64,000 nt of DNA from contig CALSRU010000004.1 in assembly GCA_943788835.1 (NCBI GenBank), positions 366,300 through 430,299 on the forward strand, given 5' to 3'. Made by a program: the position numbers and the translations under genes. Position 1 is the first letter of the stretch. Every line of letters starts with the position of its first letter. The notes beneath the pieces were generated by a model. That model was not told the origin of the DNA, searched no databases, and worked only from the letters and a program-made list of their open reading frames with translations. Below are positions 18,235 through 28,200 of this stretch, piece by piece. This DNA is from an uncultured Pseudomonadales bacterium. Lineage in GTDB: Bacteria; Pseudomonadota; Gammaproteobacteria; Pseudomonadales; UBA7434.

Positions 18235-19410
18235 ATGCTGATTTATTTTTTTGACTGTCTTAAAAAGCATCAGGTGCCGGTGAGTCTCACTGAGCTGCTT
18301 GATCTTATCAATGGGTTAGACAAGCAATTAGTGTTTGCCGATCAAGACGAATTTTATCATTTTGCGCGATGCTGCTTGGTAAAAGATGAAAAGCATTTTG
18401 ATAAATTCGATCGTGCTTTCAAAGCGTTCTTTGACGGTTTGCAGTCGGTAGAAGGGATGCTCGAGGCGTTAATTCCTGATGACTGGTTGCGAAGTGAAAT
18501 CACGAAGCAGTTGACCGATGAAGAAAAAGATAAGGTGAAATCAGTAGGCGACCTTAACAAGTTGATTGAAGAATTTAAGAAACGTCTCGAAGAACAAAAA
18601 GAGCGACACGAAGGCGGCAACAAGTGGATCGGTACCGGCGGCACCTCACCTTTCGGGCATTCAGGCTACCATCCTAATGGTATGCGAGTTGGCGGGGCGG
18701 GTGGCAATCGCCAAGCGGCTAAGATTTGGGAGCGCCGTGACTTTAAAAATCTCGACAACGATGCGCAAATTAGTGCGCGGAATATTCAAATTGCGTTGCG
18801 CAGGTTGAGAAAGTTTGCCCGTACTGGGGCTGAAGATCAGCTGGACATCAACGATACCATCAGCAGCACGGCTAAGAATGCGGGTATGCTCGATATCAAA
18901 ATGGTTCCGGAGCGGCATAATGCTGTAAAGGTGTTAGTTTTTTTTGATGTGGGTGGCTCCATGGATTATCACGTCAAAGCCGTGCAAGAGTTGTTTAATG
19001 CCGTGCGAACCGAATTTAAGCACCTGGAGTTCTATTATTTCCATAATTTCATTTATGAGTCTGTGTGGAAAGATAACCGTCGACGCCATGAGGAGCGTAT
19101 TCCGATTGGTGAAATTCTCAATAAATATAGTCGCGATTACAAAGTTATTTTTGTGGGCGATGCCGCGATGTCACCCTACGAAGTGATGCAGCCTGGCGGC
19201 AGTATTGAGCACTGGAATGAAGAGGCCGGTTCAGTCTGGATGAAGCGGTTACTCAGTAGCTATGATAAGGCGGCTTGGATTAACCCCGAGGCAGAAGATG
19301 GCTGGAAATACACTCAGTCGACGCAATTAATTCGTGATTTACTCGAAGACCGTATGTATCCGCTTACAGTCAATGGTCTTGAAAATGGTATGGCCAACCT
19401 GACAAAGTAG
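18235..19410 (+). CDS. CoxE-like VWA protein
   Basis: This 391-residue protein begins MLIYFFDCLKKHQVPVSLTE, has a charged helical region to about 140, a Gly-rich stretch (IGTGGTSPFGHSGYHPNGMR), and a VWA domain with first metal loop DVGGS (about 239-243) in place of the canonical D-x-S-x-S. The loop FVGDAAMSPYE and the C-terminal WINPE match VWA proteins that accompany MoxR ATPases. It is expected to be a cytosolic partner of the ATPase encoded just upstream. No signal peptide or membrane helix is seen. Confidence 0.88.
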   Translation: MLIYFFDCLKKHQVPVSLTELLDLINGLDKQLVFADQDEFYHFARCCLVKDEKHFDKFDRAFKAFFDGLQSVEGMLEALIPDDWLRSEITKQLTDEEKDKVKSVGDLNKLIEEFKKRLEEQKERHEGGNKWIGTGGTSPFGHSGYHPNGMRVGGAGGNRQAAKIWERRDFKNLDNDAQISARNIQIALRRLRKFARTGAEDQLDINDTISSTAKNAGMLDIKMVPERHNAVKVLVFFDVGGSMDYHVKAVQELFNAVRTEFKHLEFYYFHNFIYESVWKDNRRRHEERIPIGEILNKYSRDYKVIFVGDAAMSPYEVMQPGGSIEHWNEEAGSVWMKRLLSSYDKAAWINPEAEDGWKYTQSTQLIRDLLEDRMYPLTVNGLENGMANLTK

Positions 19411-19737
19411 GCAGGGCGGGCCTTATAGTCGCGTTTTATCGCGGCCTTGTGCGCGAGACCTGACAAGGTTTGTACTCAATTGTGCTCCTCACAGGTCTAT
19501 GCAGTTGGTTGTTGGCGCAGGTTTTTCATTCCAAATCTGCCAATGGCATACAATGTCCGCCCTTAAATGGTGCAGAAACCCCCCGTTTTTTTTATCCTCT
19601 TTTGCCGTAATGTTAGCCTTTGGGTACCATACGCGCCTTCAAAAACGGCGGCCAGCGAATTTATAGTTCACAGGCAAGCCCTTAAAATAGTGACAATTAA
19701 AAAAGAAATTAGTTTTCTGAATCTTAGGAGCGATTAC
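19411..19737. other. Intergenic region upstream of amt
   Basis: An open frame continues upstream of the chosen amt start, but its residues do not look like an ammonium channel. I looked for a sigma-54 promoter (TGGCAC-N5-TTGC) because amt genes are often nitrogen-controlled, and found no acceptable match. Confidence 0.4.
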
Positions 19738-21048
19738 ATGTCTATAGAAAAATTTCATTCGAGCCGGCTGCTAGTGATGTCGTTGGTGCTCGCATTGTTG
19801 CCGACACAGGCGTGGGCGGACAGTTTGAGTGCGGCCAATACCTCATGGATTATGACCGCGACAGCCCTAGTGCTGTTTATGACCCTCCCAGGGCTCGCCT
19901 TATTTTACGGCGGCTTGGTTCGCTCCAAAAACGTTCTGTCGGTGCTCATGCAATGCTTTGCTATAGCGTGTATCGCATCAGTAGTCTGGTTTGTGGCGGG
20001 CTACAGCATTGCGTTTAGTGAAGGTGGACGATTTTTTGGCGGCTTAGATAAGATGTTTTTAATCGGTGTGGGTGAAGACACGCTGGCCGGTGATATTCCT
20101 GAAAGTGTTTTTCTAATGTTCCAGATGACCTTCGCTATCATCACTCCAGCCCTGGTTGTTGGTGGTTTTGCCGAAAGAATGAAATTCAGTGCCGTAGTGT
20201 GGTTTACCGTGCTGTGGTTGCTATTCGTCTACGCTCCGATTTGTCATTGGGTATGGGGCGGTGGCTGGTTGGGCGAGATGGGTTTGCTTGATTTTGCCGG
20301 TGGTACAGTCGTTCATATAACAGCGGGTATCGCTGCGCTGGTTGCTGCTATGATGATCGGACCACGCAGGGGCTTTCCGTCTACGCCAATGCCTCCTCAC
20401 AATCTAACAATGTCAGTAACTGGCGCTGGCATGCTGTGGGTGGGTTGGTTCGGTTTTAATGGCGGTAGTGCGTTAGCCGCTAATGGTGATGCGGGCATGG
20501 CTATTTTGGTGACCCATCTTTCAGCGGCTTGTGGTGCTATGGCTTGGAGTGTGATGGAGTGGATTAAGTTCGGTAAGCCTAGTGTGTTGGGTATTATCAC
20601 GGGGATGGTTGCAGGCTTAGGCACCATTACTCCGGCATCTGGGTTCGTTGGGCCTCTTGGCGGTGTTGTGATTGGTATTTCAGCGGGTATTGTGTGTTTC
20701 TTTGCTACGCAATTCCTAAAGAAAACTTTAAAAATTGACGACTCGCTCGATGTCATGCCGGTGCATGGCGTTGGTGGTATCTTAGGTACGTTTATGGCCG
20801 GTATTTTTTGCAGCACGCAGATTGGTGCTTTCAGTGGTCAAGGCCCTGTTGGTGTCGACGGGCAAACGATGGGCGCACAGCTAGGCGTGCAGGTGACAGG
20901 CATCGTTGCAACCATCATCTTTACTGCGGTAGTTACGTACCTCATTTTTAAGGTCATTGATCTAATGGTCGGTCTTAGGGTCGAAGAAGAAGACGAAACG
21001 CAAGGCCTCGATATTATTTCCCACAATGAGCGCGGCTACGATATTTAA
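19738..21048 (+). CDS. amtB: Ammonium channel (Amt family)
   Basis: From ATG 19738 (with AGGAG seven bases upstream) the product is 436 residues: a cleavable signal (LVLALLPTQAWA) and about eleven membrane helices. Family features are WIMTATALVLFMTLPGLALFYGG, the first pore His in GGTVVHITAGIAA and the second in MPVHGVGGILG. Amt trimers conduct ammonium across the inner membrane. The cytoplasmic end (VEEEDETQGLD followed by SHNERGYDI) carries the conserved Asp-rich and Gly-Tyr elements through which GlnK-type proteins gate the channel. No glnK gene is adjacent. A strong bidirectional terminator follows. Confidence 0.95.
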   Translation: MSIEKFHSSRLLVMSLVLALLPTQAWADSLSAANTSWIMTATALVLFMTLPGLALFYGGLVRSKNVLSVLMQCFAIACIASVVWFVAGYSIAFSEGGRFFGGLDKMFLIGVGEDTLAGDIPESVFLMFQMTFAIITPALVVGGFAERMKFSAVVWFTVLWLLFVYAPICHWVWGGGWLGEMGLLDFAGGTVVHITAGIAALVAAMMIGPRRGFPSTPMPPHNLTMSVTGAGMLWVGWFGFNGGSALAANGDAGMAILVTHLSAACGAMAWSVMEWIKFGKPSVLGIITGMVAGLGTITPASGFVGPLGGVVIGISAGIVCFFATQFLKKTLKIDDSLDVMPVHGVGGILGTFMAGIFCSTQIGAFSGQGPVGVDGQTMGAQLGVQVTGIVATIIFTAVVTYLIFKVIDLMVGLRVEEEDETQGLDIISHNERGYDI

Positions 21049-21059
21049 GTAGTCGTTAG

Positions 21060-21101
21060 AGATACAAAAAACCCGGTCTTGGTGCCGGGTTTTTTGTATC
21101 T
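21060..21101. terminator. Bidirectional Rho-independent terminator between amt and nth
   Basis: A near-perfect inverted repeat AGATACAAAAAACCCGG / CCGGGTTTTTTGTATCT with an eight-base loop has A-runs on one side and T-runs on the other, so it can stop transcripts from both convergent genes. Confidence 0.93.
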
Positions 21102-21110
21102 GGAAATAGT

Positions 21111-21764
21111 TTATGCTTTCTTAGCGACGACTGGTTTTTTTCGCCGTGGATAGCAGGTTCGGCAAATCTCGCATATAGTGCCATTGCAACTGCTGGCGGA
21201 ACAGTATTCACGCCCGTAAAAAATGATTTGTAAGTGCAGTTTGTTCCAACTGTCGCGCGGAAAAACTTGCTTTAGGTCACGCTCTGTTTGCACCACGTTG
21301 CGACCTTTGGTTAGCCCCCAGCGCTGTGCCAGACGGTGAATATGAGTATCCACCGGAAACGCAGGCTGCCCAAATGCCTGCGACACGACAACGCTGGCGG
21401 TTTTATGTCCGACGCCCGGGAGAGTCTCAAGTATTTCTAAATCGGCAGTGACCTCGCCCTTGTGCTGATCGATTAAAATTTGTGAAAGAGCGACAATTGC
21501 GGCAGATTTCCGCGGTGCCAGTCCGCAGGGCCTGATAATTTGATAAACGTCATCGACGCTTTGGCGAGCCATATCGTAGGGGTTGTTGGCTAGCGCGAAC
21601 AGGGCCGGTGTCACCTGATTGACGCGCTCGTCGGTGCATTGTGCCGAGAGTAATACTGCAATTAATAATGTGTACGGATCGTTGTGATCTAGCGGGACAG
21701 GTGTCTCTGGGTACAACTCGTTCAGCCTTTTAGCAATGTATTGGGCGCGTTCTTTTTTTAGCAT
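21111..21764 (-). CDS. nth: Endonuclease III
   Basis: This 217-residue base-excision repair glycosylase/AP lyase has the helix-hairpin-helix LETLPGVGHKTASVV with the catalytic Lys (about 122) and VDTHIHRLAQRWG with the catalytic Asp (about 140). The C-terminal cysteine cluster reads YCSASSCNGTICEICRTCYP, spacing C-x4-C-x4-C-x2-C-x2-C instead of the usual C-x6-C-x2-C-x5-C iron-sulfur loop. The gene is complete and convergent with amt. Confidence 0.93.
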   Translation of the reverse strand: MLKKERAQYIAKRLNELYPETPVPLDHNDPYTLLIAVLLSAQCTDERVNQVTPALFALANNPYDMARQSVDDVYQIIRPCGLAPRKSAAIVALSQILIDQHKGEVTADLEILETLPGVGHKTASVVVSQAFGQPAFPVDTHIHRLAQRWGLTKGRNVVQTERDLKQVFPRDSWNKLHLQIIFYGREYCSASSCNGTICEICRTCYPRRKKPVVAKKA

Positions 21765-21884
21765 AAGTTGGTAGACTGTTGTTCTGGTGAGTGAAGCGGC
21801 GCTTGAAGCGTTAGCGCAATTCGATACTTTCGTAGAGCTTAGACTTGCTGAGAAGAGCGAACATTTTATTTAATTTTAAAGAAG

Positions 21885-23006
21885 ATGAAATCAATGATTG
21901 AAAAACTAGCAGCCATGATAACGCAAGCAGGTACCGACCAAGCTTGGATTATGCAGGTATTTATTATTGTCTTTTTAAGCTTGCTGGTAAATTACGTTGC
22001 CCGCCGGTTTTTTAATAGGCTTGAAATTCAGCTGCAACATACGAGTAATCTGTGGGATGACGCCTTGTTATTTGCGGCTCGGCGACCGGCAAGCGCAGCT
22101 ATCTGGGTCGTGGGCATTGGCTGGGCTGCAGATATTGTGCGCGAAGTGTCAGATGTGCTGATATTGGCAGCTATTGACCCGCTGCGTGATGTGCTAATTA
22201 TCTTTTTGCTAGCGTGGTTTTTAATCCGTTTCATAAGCGCAGTTGAAGGAAAATGGCTCACGCATTACTCCAGCAATGACGAGTCTACCCTTGACGAGCC
22301 TACTGTGCATGCTATGGCAAAGTTGCTGCGTTTGGCGGTGATGATCACCACGGCACTCGTGGTGTTGCAAGCGTTGGGTTATAGCGTTTCTGGCGTGCTG
22401 GCTTTCGGTGGGATTGGAGGTATTGCGGTAGGTTTTGCAGCCAAAGATCTCTTGGCTAACTTTTTTGGCGGCTTAATGATATATCTCGATAAGCCTTTTA
22501 CTATTGGTGATTGGATACGTTCGCCTGACCAAGAAATCGAGGGCACGGTTGAGTATATTGGCTGGCGGCTCACGCGAATACGTACCTTCGATAAACGCCC
22601 ACTCTACATTCCTAATGCAACTTTTGCGCAGATTTCAGTAGAAAATCCTTCGCGCATGTCTAATCGGCGCATCTACGAAACGATTGGTGTGCGCTATGAC
22701 GATTCAGCGGCAGTAGCGAAAATTACGGTAAGTATTGAGGCGATGCTGCGCGAACACGAAGAAATTGATTCAGAGCAGACCCTGATGGTTAACTTTAATA
22801 AATTTGCTGAGTCATCGCTCGACTTTTTTGTTTACTGTTTTACCCACACCACGAATTGGCAACACTTTCACGAAGTGAAGCAAGATGTGCTTTTAAAAAT
22901 TCTCGCTATTATTGACTCCCACGGGGCTTCGGTGGCTTTTCCAACGCGCGTCGTTGACTTACAGCAACTCCCAGAAAACTTGGTTACAGCTGACCCCCGT
23001 CAGTAA
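21885..23006 (+). CDS. MscS-family mechanosensitive channel
   Basis: This 373-residue protein has membrane helices near 22-38, 65-85 and 100-120 and the pore-lining segment VSGVLAFGGIGGIAVGFAAKD followed by LLANFFGGLMIYLDKPFTIGDWI, the MscS signature. The beta domain includes VEYIGWRLTRIRTFDKRPLYIPN. Such channels release solutes during hypo-osmotic shock or act as small conductance channels of other roles. It stands alone; a ribosome site AAAGAAG precedes the ATG. Confidence 0.92.
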   Translation: MKSMIEKLAAMITQAGTDQAWIMQVFIIVFLSLLVNYVARRFFNRLEIQLQHTSNLWDDALLFAARRPASAAIWVVGIGWAADIVREVSDVLILAAIDPLRDVLIIFLLAWFLIRFISAVEGKWLTHYSSNDESTLDEPTVHAMAKLLRLAVMITTALVVLQALGYSVSGVLAFGGIGGIAVGFAAKDLLANFFGGLMIYLDKPFTIGDWIRSPDQEIEGTVEYIGWRLTRIRTFDKRPLYIPNATFAQISVENPSRMSNRRIYETIGVRYDDSAAVAKITVSIEAMLREHEEIDSEQTLMVNFNKFAESSLDFFVYCFTHTTNWQHFHEVKQDVLLKILAIIDSHGASVAFPTRVVDLQQLPENLVTADPRQ

Positions 23007-23047
23007 TTATTGTTGTAGGCGCAACATGTTGGAGTGAGGAGGTTGTT

Positions 23048-23809
23048 TTGCTAGGAATTATTGGTGGTAGTGGCTGGTCGAAGATAGCTTGGTTAGATGA
23101 TGTAGAAAAGCGCGCGGTACAAACCCCATATGGCAAGCCGTCTGCGCCACTCGAATTGGCTCGGTATAACGACTCTTCAACAGTTGGTAATGCTCAAGAA
23201 ACTGTATGTTTTCTCGGGCGTCATGGCGAAACGCATACGATTGCACCGCACAAGGTCAATTATCAAGCTAACGTTCATGCAATGTGGGAAGCGGGCGTTG
23301 ATGCGATTATTGCTATTAACGCAGTTGGTGCATGTTCAGCGGCCTTTTCGCCAGGAACCTTGGTACTGCCTGATCAGATTATTGACTATACCTACGGGCG
23401 CGAGCATACATTTTTCGATACGCTTGAGAATTTCTCTTCGCATGTTGATTTTACCGAGCCGTTTGACCTTAATTTGCGGCAACGCTTGTTAGCATGCGCA
23501 GGCCGCGTTGATGTTCCATTGCATGATGGAGGTACTTACGGCTGCACGCAGGGGCCTCGATTTGAAAGTGCTGCCGAGATTCGTAAGATAGCCCGAGATG
23601 GTTGTGATCTGGTGGGAATGACGTTGATGCCGGAAGCTGCGTTATGCCGCGAACGTCGCATTCCCGTCGCTAGTATTTGTATGGTCGTTAATCCAGCTGC
23701 TGGTGTGGCTGACGGTGTTATCTCTATGGCAGATATTGACCAAGCTATGGCGGTTGCTAGTGCTGCGGTTGCAGATATTTTGAAGCATTACTTGGCAGGC
23801 TCAATATAG
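23048..23809 (+). CDS. S-methyl-5'-thioinosine phosphorylase (MTAP/PNP family)
   Basis: This 253-residue phosphorylase has the start LGIIGGSGW, the phosphate-site segment GRHGETHTIAPHKVNYQANV, AINAVGACS, and TYGCTQGPRFESAAEI with VGMTLMPEAALCRE. It resembles the pseudomonad enzyme that cleaves methylthioinosine in polyamine by-product salvage; methylthioadenosine as substrate cannot be excluded. The start is a TTG with GAGGAGG five bases upstream, the only in-frame choice that keeps the GGSG loop. Confidence 0.85.
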   Translation: MLGIIGGSGWSKIAWLDDVEKRAVQTPYGKPSAPLELARYNDSSTVGNAQETVCFLGRHGETHTIAPHKVNYQANVHAMWEAGVDAIIAINAVGACSAAFSPGTLVLPDQIIDYTYGREHTFFDTLENFSSHVDFTEPFDLNLRQRLLACAGRVDVPLHDGGTYGCTQGPRFESAAEIRKIARDGCDLVGMTLMPEAALCRERRIPVASICMVVNPAAGVADGVISMADIDQAMAVASAAVADILKHYLAGSI

Positions 23810-23861
23810 CGCAAAAGCCGTTCGCCCTTAAGAGGATTCCCAAGCTAAACCATGGCGTTCG

Positions 23862-25136
23862 CTACTCGTTTACATCCGCTTGATCTAGAGGCTCTTCGTA
23901 TTTGCTAATCATGACGATTGCGCCAAATAACGGATGATCCAAGTAGTGCACCTCATCGCGCCTGAGGCGGCGATATTCCTGCAATAAGGCAGTGCGCTTC
24001 ACTACATAGTCCGGCCGTTGTGGGCCTGCGTTGATAGTCGATTCGTCTGAAAAGCCCACGGCCGGTTCAGGGGTTTCGTTCACAGGTGAGTCGCCTAGCA
24101 GGGCGGGTACCGCTTGGGTGAGCAATAGGGCTTCTTCGGGCAAATCGGCGCTATTGTTGCTGAGTGGCGGAGGTTCTGGTGGTGTAGGCGGGGTAGGAAA
24201 TTGCTGCTCTTGGTTCTCTGCTGCGTACCAAGGTTCCGATTCGGCTATTGATTTTTGGTACTCGAATTCACTGAGCCACAGGTCGGTAGTGATGTGTAAA
24301 AAACGTTCTTTACTTAATGTGACCGTGCCTGATAACTCATAAAAGTCATCGTAGGGCCTGCCCCCGTTCAGAGGAATAGCTGGCGCTTGCTGGCGATCGG
24401 TTAATGCTTGATTCCAGGCTTCATAAAATAATACGCGATACTGTGAGCGCCGCTGTAACGTTTTAGCGATTTGCGCTAGGCCAGACTCGCTCGCTTCAAG
24501 TTTTAGCAGCAGAGGTGGGATTGCTGGGCGCGCTTCAAGAGGGTCTTGTGCGAGATCGGCTTTTAAGTCAGAGCTTTCCGCAGCGACATTTTTCGACGTT
24601 CCATCGCTAGTTGAATCGCTAGTTGAATCGCCAGTTGAATCGATAGTTTCGATGCGCGCTTCACTCTTGATACCACTCACGTTAGTGGGCAATGGCTGAG
24701 GGTCTTGAAGCATTGTGGTGTTAAAGCCATCGGCATTAATGAGATCGACATTGTTAAGCTCGGCATCAAGGAGGTCAGTATTAAGGGCGTCCGCGATTGG
24801 AGGGACAACGACGTCTCGTAAAAAAACCAGATTTTCTGGGTATGACAGCGATCCATGATACTGCCACTGCTCCGCTGGCTGACTCTCTGCGGCAAGTGAC
24901 GAATTGCGGGTAGCGGCATAGGCATCGGCAAATACAATTAGCTCGATACGGTAGACGTCATCAATGTTGATGGGTGGAGCTACCGAGTGGGTTTCTTCTG
25001 CCAGTGTGCTAGTGGCCACCATACTCATTAGCGCTATTGTGCAGAACGTCGCCTTTAGACAACACGGCACGAGCTTGCGTGCATCCTGACGCAGAGGCCA
25101 TTGCAAGTTGATGTTGGGGCGTTTTTCAATAAGCAT
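23862..25136 (-). CDS. csiV: CsiV-like periplasmic protein
   Basis: This 424-residue protein has an N-terminal export signal near 28-46 (ATFCTIALMSMVATSTLA), then YRIELIVFADA (about 61-71), and a later block YRVLFYEAWNQALTDRQQAP with FYELSGTVTLSKERFLHITTDLWL. These are the conserved parts of CsiV, described in Pseudomonas as a peptidoglycan-binding protein. The middle (about 120-200) is low-complexity and contains a three-copy 12-base tandem repeat. It is co-oriented with and 65 bases downstream of mfd, the usual arrangement. Confidence 0.8.
   Translation of the reverse strand: MLIEKRPNINLQWPLRQDARKLVPCCLKATFCTIALMSMVATSTLAEETHSVAPPINIDDVYRIELIVFADAYAATRNSSLAAESQPAEQWQYHGSLSYPENLVFLRDVVVPPIADALNTDLLDAELNNVDLINADGFNTTMLQDPQPLPTNVSGIKSEARIETIDSTGDSTSDSTSDGTSKNVAAESSDLKADLAQDPLEARPAIPPLLLKLEASESGLAQIAKTLQRRSQYRVLFYEAWNQALTDRQQAPAIPLNGGRPYDDFYELSGTVTLSKERFLHITTDLWLSEFEYQKSIAESEPWYAAENQEQQFPTPPTPPEPPPLSNNSADLPEEALLLTQAVPALLGDSPVNETPEPAVGFSDESTINAGPQRPDYVVKRTALLQEYRRLRRDEVHYLDHPLFGAIVMISKYEEPLDQADVNE
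24606..24641 (-). repeat. 12-base tandem repeat, three copies, inside csiV
   Basis: The plus-strand unit GCTAGTTGAATC is repeated three times, the last with one change. It encodes repeats of Asp-Ser-Thr-Ser type in a disordered linker and keeps the frame whatever the copy number. Confidence 0.85.
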
Positions 25137-25201
25137 CGTAGCGCGTTTCCAAAAGTCAAAGCGGCCCGATCAATAATACACGGGGTGCTCTTTCGCCCAA
25201 T

Positions 25202-28200
25202 CTAGGCATTACTCAATTGAAGAATCAGCGCACTGACCCATTCTATCCGATCACTCGATTCTGGCAGATCCAGTTTAAAGTTCAAGCGGGTGGCGCCTTT
25301 TAATTGAAAAATGTGCGGTGAATCTTGAACCATGCTGACTATAGTCATTGGGTCTACGGTTGTTTTGGTGGTGAATTCTACAAACCCACCGCGTTCGCCG
25401 CTATCAATCTTTTTAATACCAATAGGGCGAGCTGCTAATTTCAGCTCCATGAGGGTGAAGAGGTTGCGAATTTCGTCACGCAACAAGCCAAAACGGTCGA
25501 TCATCTCGACCTGTATATCGCGCAGCGCCTCGTTGCTTTCTGCGCTGGCAATACGCTTATATAAAATTAGTCGGTTGTGAATGTCGGGCAGATAGTCATG
25601 CGGAATTAACGCGGGCAGATGAAGATTCATTTCTCCCTGAATTTCCAGCGGTGAGTTGAGGTCGATTTCTTCGCCTGCATTAAGTGAGTTTACAGCGCGG
25701 TCGAGCATATCGAGATAGAGTGAGAAACCAATAGATTGAATTTGCCCACTTTGATCGCTACCTAACAGCTCACCTGCGCCGCGTATCTCTAAGTCATGTG
25801 TTGCAAGCATGAAGCCGGCGCCCAAGTCTTGTGACTCTTCAATAGCTTGTAAGCGTTTCTCAGCATCTTTGGTGAGCCGCTTACGCTGTGGTATGAACAA
25901 ATAGGCATAAGCTTGGTGATGCGATCGGCCAACGCGTCCACGCAGCTGATGAAGCTGTGCGAGTCCAAATTTATCGGCGCGCTCAATTACAATGGTGTTG
26001 GCGTTGGGTATATCAATACCGTTTTCAATGATGGTGGTGCAGACCAAGACATTATATTTTTTATGGTAGAAGTCGGCCATTACTTGCTCAAGTTGGCGCT
26101 CGGGCATTTGTCCATGCCCCACAGTTACACGAGCATCAGGCAAAAGTTCTTCTATTTCTCTGGCAGTGCGTTCAATGTTGCTGACATCATTATGTAAATA
26201 AAATACTTGGCCGCCGCGTAATAATTCACGCAACATGGCCTCTTGCACTAAGCTCGTTTGCTTTTCGCGCACAAAGGTTTTTACTGAGAGCCTGCGAGCC
26301 GGAGGTGTGGTGATAATCGATAGGTCGCGCAGCCCGGCCATTGCCATGTTAAGGGTGCGTGGTATCGGCGTGGCGGTCATGGTAAGCAAGTCTACATTGG
26401 CACACAGCCGTTTGAGTTGCTCTTTTTGGCTCACGCCAAAGCGATGTTCCTCATCAACGACCACTAGACCGAGGTCTTTGGCGACAATGCTTTTTTGAAT
26501 TAATTTGTGGGTACCAATTAAAATATCAATGTTCCCGCTAGCGAAGGCCGCAAGCACACTCTTTTGTTCACTAGCGCTGCGAAAGCGCGACAAGGTATCA
26601 ATTTTTACTGGCCAGTCGGCCAATCGATCTTGGAAGTTTTGAAAGTGCTGCTGAGCCAGTAATGTCGTGGGCACCAGCACCATTACTTGCTTGCTGTTAT
26701 GAACCGCGACAAAAGCAGCGCGCATGGCCACTTCGGTTTTTCCAAAACCAACATCTCCGCAAACGAGTCGGTCCATGGCTTGCTGCGACTGCATGTCGCT
26801 AACTACGGCGTCAATGGCATTTTGTTGGTCAGCGGTCTCTTCAAAAGGAAATTGCCCGCAAAAGCGCTGATAATCATCAGCCTCCAATCCATGCGCAAAA
26901 CCGTGCATGGCTTTGCGTTTGGCATAGATGGCCAGCAGTTCGGCGGCAACATCTCGCACATTGGTAATGGCTTTACGCTTGGCGTTGCCCCAGCTGTCGG
27001 TGCCGAGTTTGTTTAGCGGGGCTGTATTTTCATCGCCGCCCATATAACGACTGATCAGATGCATGGCAGTGACCGGTACGTAAAGCTTGTCACCACCGGC
27101 ATACTCGAGGGTCATAAACTCTGCATCAATGCTATGGTTCTGGCTTACCGGCACAGGCATGCATTCAAGGCCTAGGTAGCGGCCCACACCGTGGTCAATG
27201 TGCACAATAGGCGCGCCTATGCGCAACTCCACCAAGCTGTGGATGGTTGCCTCTGCAAGTGTGTTTTTGTCGCGGTTCTTGCGGGCTTTAGGCTTAATGG
27301 TGATGCCGAACAGTTCAGGCTCGGCAACGATTGCTATGTTGAGATCGTGTAGCCAAGCCCCGCGATTGAAGCTGGTGACTGACACGCCATGGGCTAGGTG
27401 AGGTTGGTGTGCTTGGCCATCACTGCCTAAAAAGTCTCCCCATTGTTCAACGGCAACCGTTGTTATACCCGCGGCATTTAATTTTTCAAGTAAGACTTCG
27501 CGGCGGCCCAACGAGTCCACGCAAAACAATAATCTTGTATATTCGTGCTCAGAATCGAGAATAAAGTTCTCTATATTCTGTAGTGGGGTTTTGCTGTGAT
27601 CGTCAATGAGTAATTGCGCATTGCTGCTGCAATTGAAAATATACTCGCCTCGTTCAGGTTGTCTTGGTTCTTTCGCTGGGAGGGCGCAAATTTTAATATG
27701 GCCCGATCGTTTGATAGCCCCGAAGCATTCGTCGATGGCTAAGAATAGTTTGTCTGGCGCCAACAGCGGGCGAGTCGGATCAATATTTTGTTGGGTATAG
27801 CGGCGTTCCGCTTCGCGACGAAAACCTTGCAGCGAATCTTCGAGTTCGGGATAACTACAGATCACGCTGTGCTCAGGCAGGTAATCAAAAATCGTTTCGG
27901 TGCAATCAAAAAACATCGGTAGATAGGCTTCAATACCTGAGCTGACAATGCCGGCAACGGTATCGCCATGAATTGGGCATATGTCTGGGTCGTGATTAAA
28001 CTCGTTGTGCCATTGGTCTCTAAATTGGTTAATAGCGGTTTTGTCAAAGGCCACTTCACCCGCCGGCAGGATTGACAGAGCATCAATGCGATCAAGCGAG
28101 CGTTGATTTTCTGGATCAAAGGTTCGCAAGCTTTCTATTTCGGTATCAAATAATTCTATGCGGTAGGGTAGCTGGCTGCCCATTGGAAATAAATCGAGCA

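Noticed and set aside
19500-19737. Sigma-54 promoter for the ammonium channel
   Set aside because: TGGCAT at 19545 lacks the matching GC element at the required distance.
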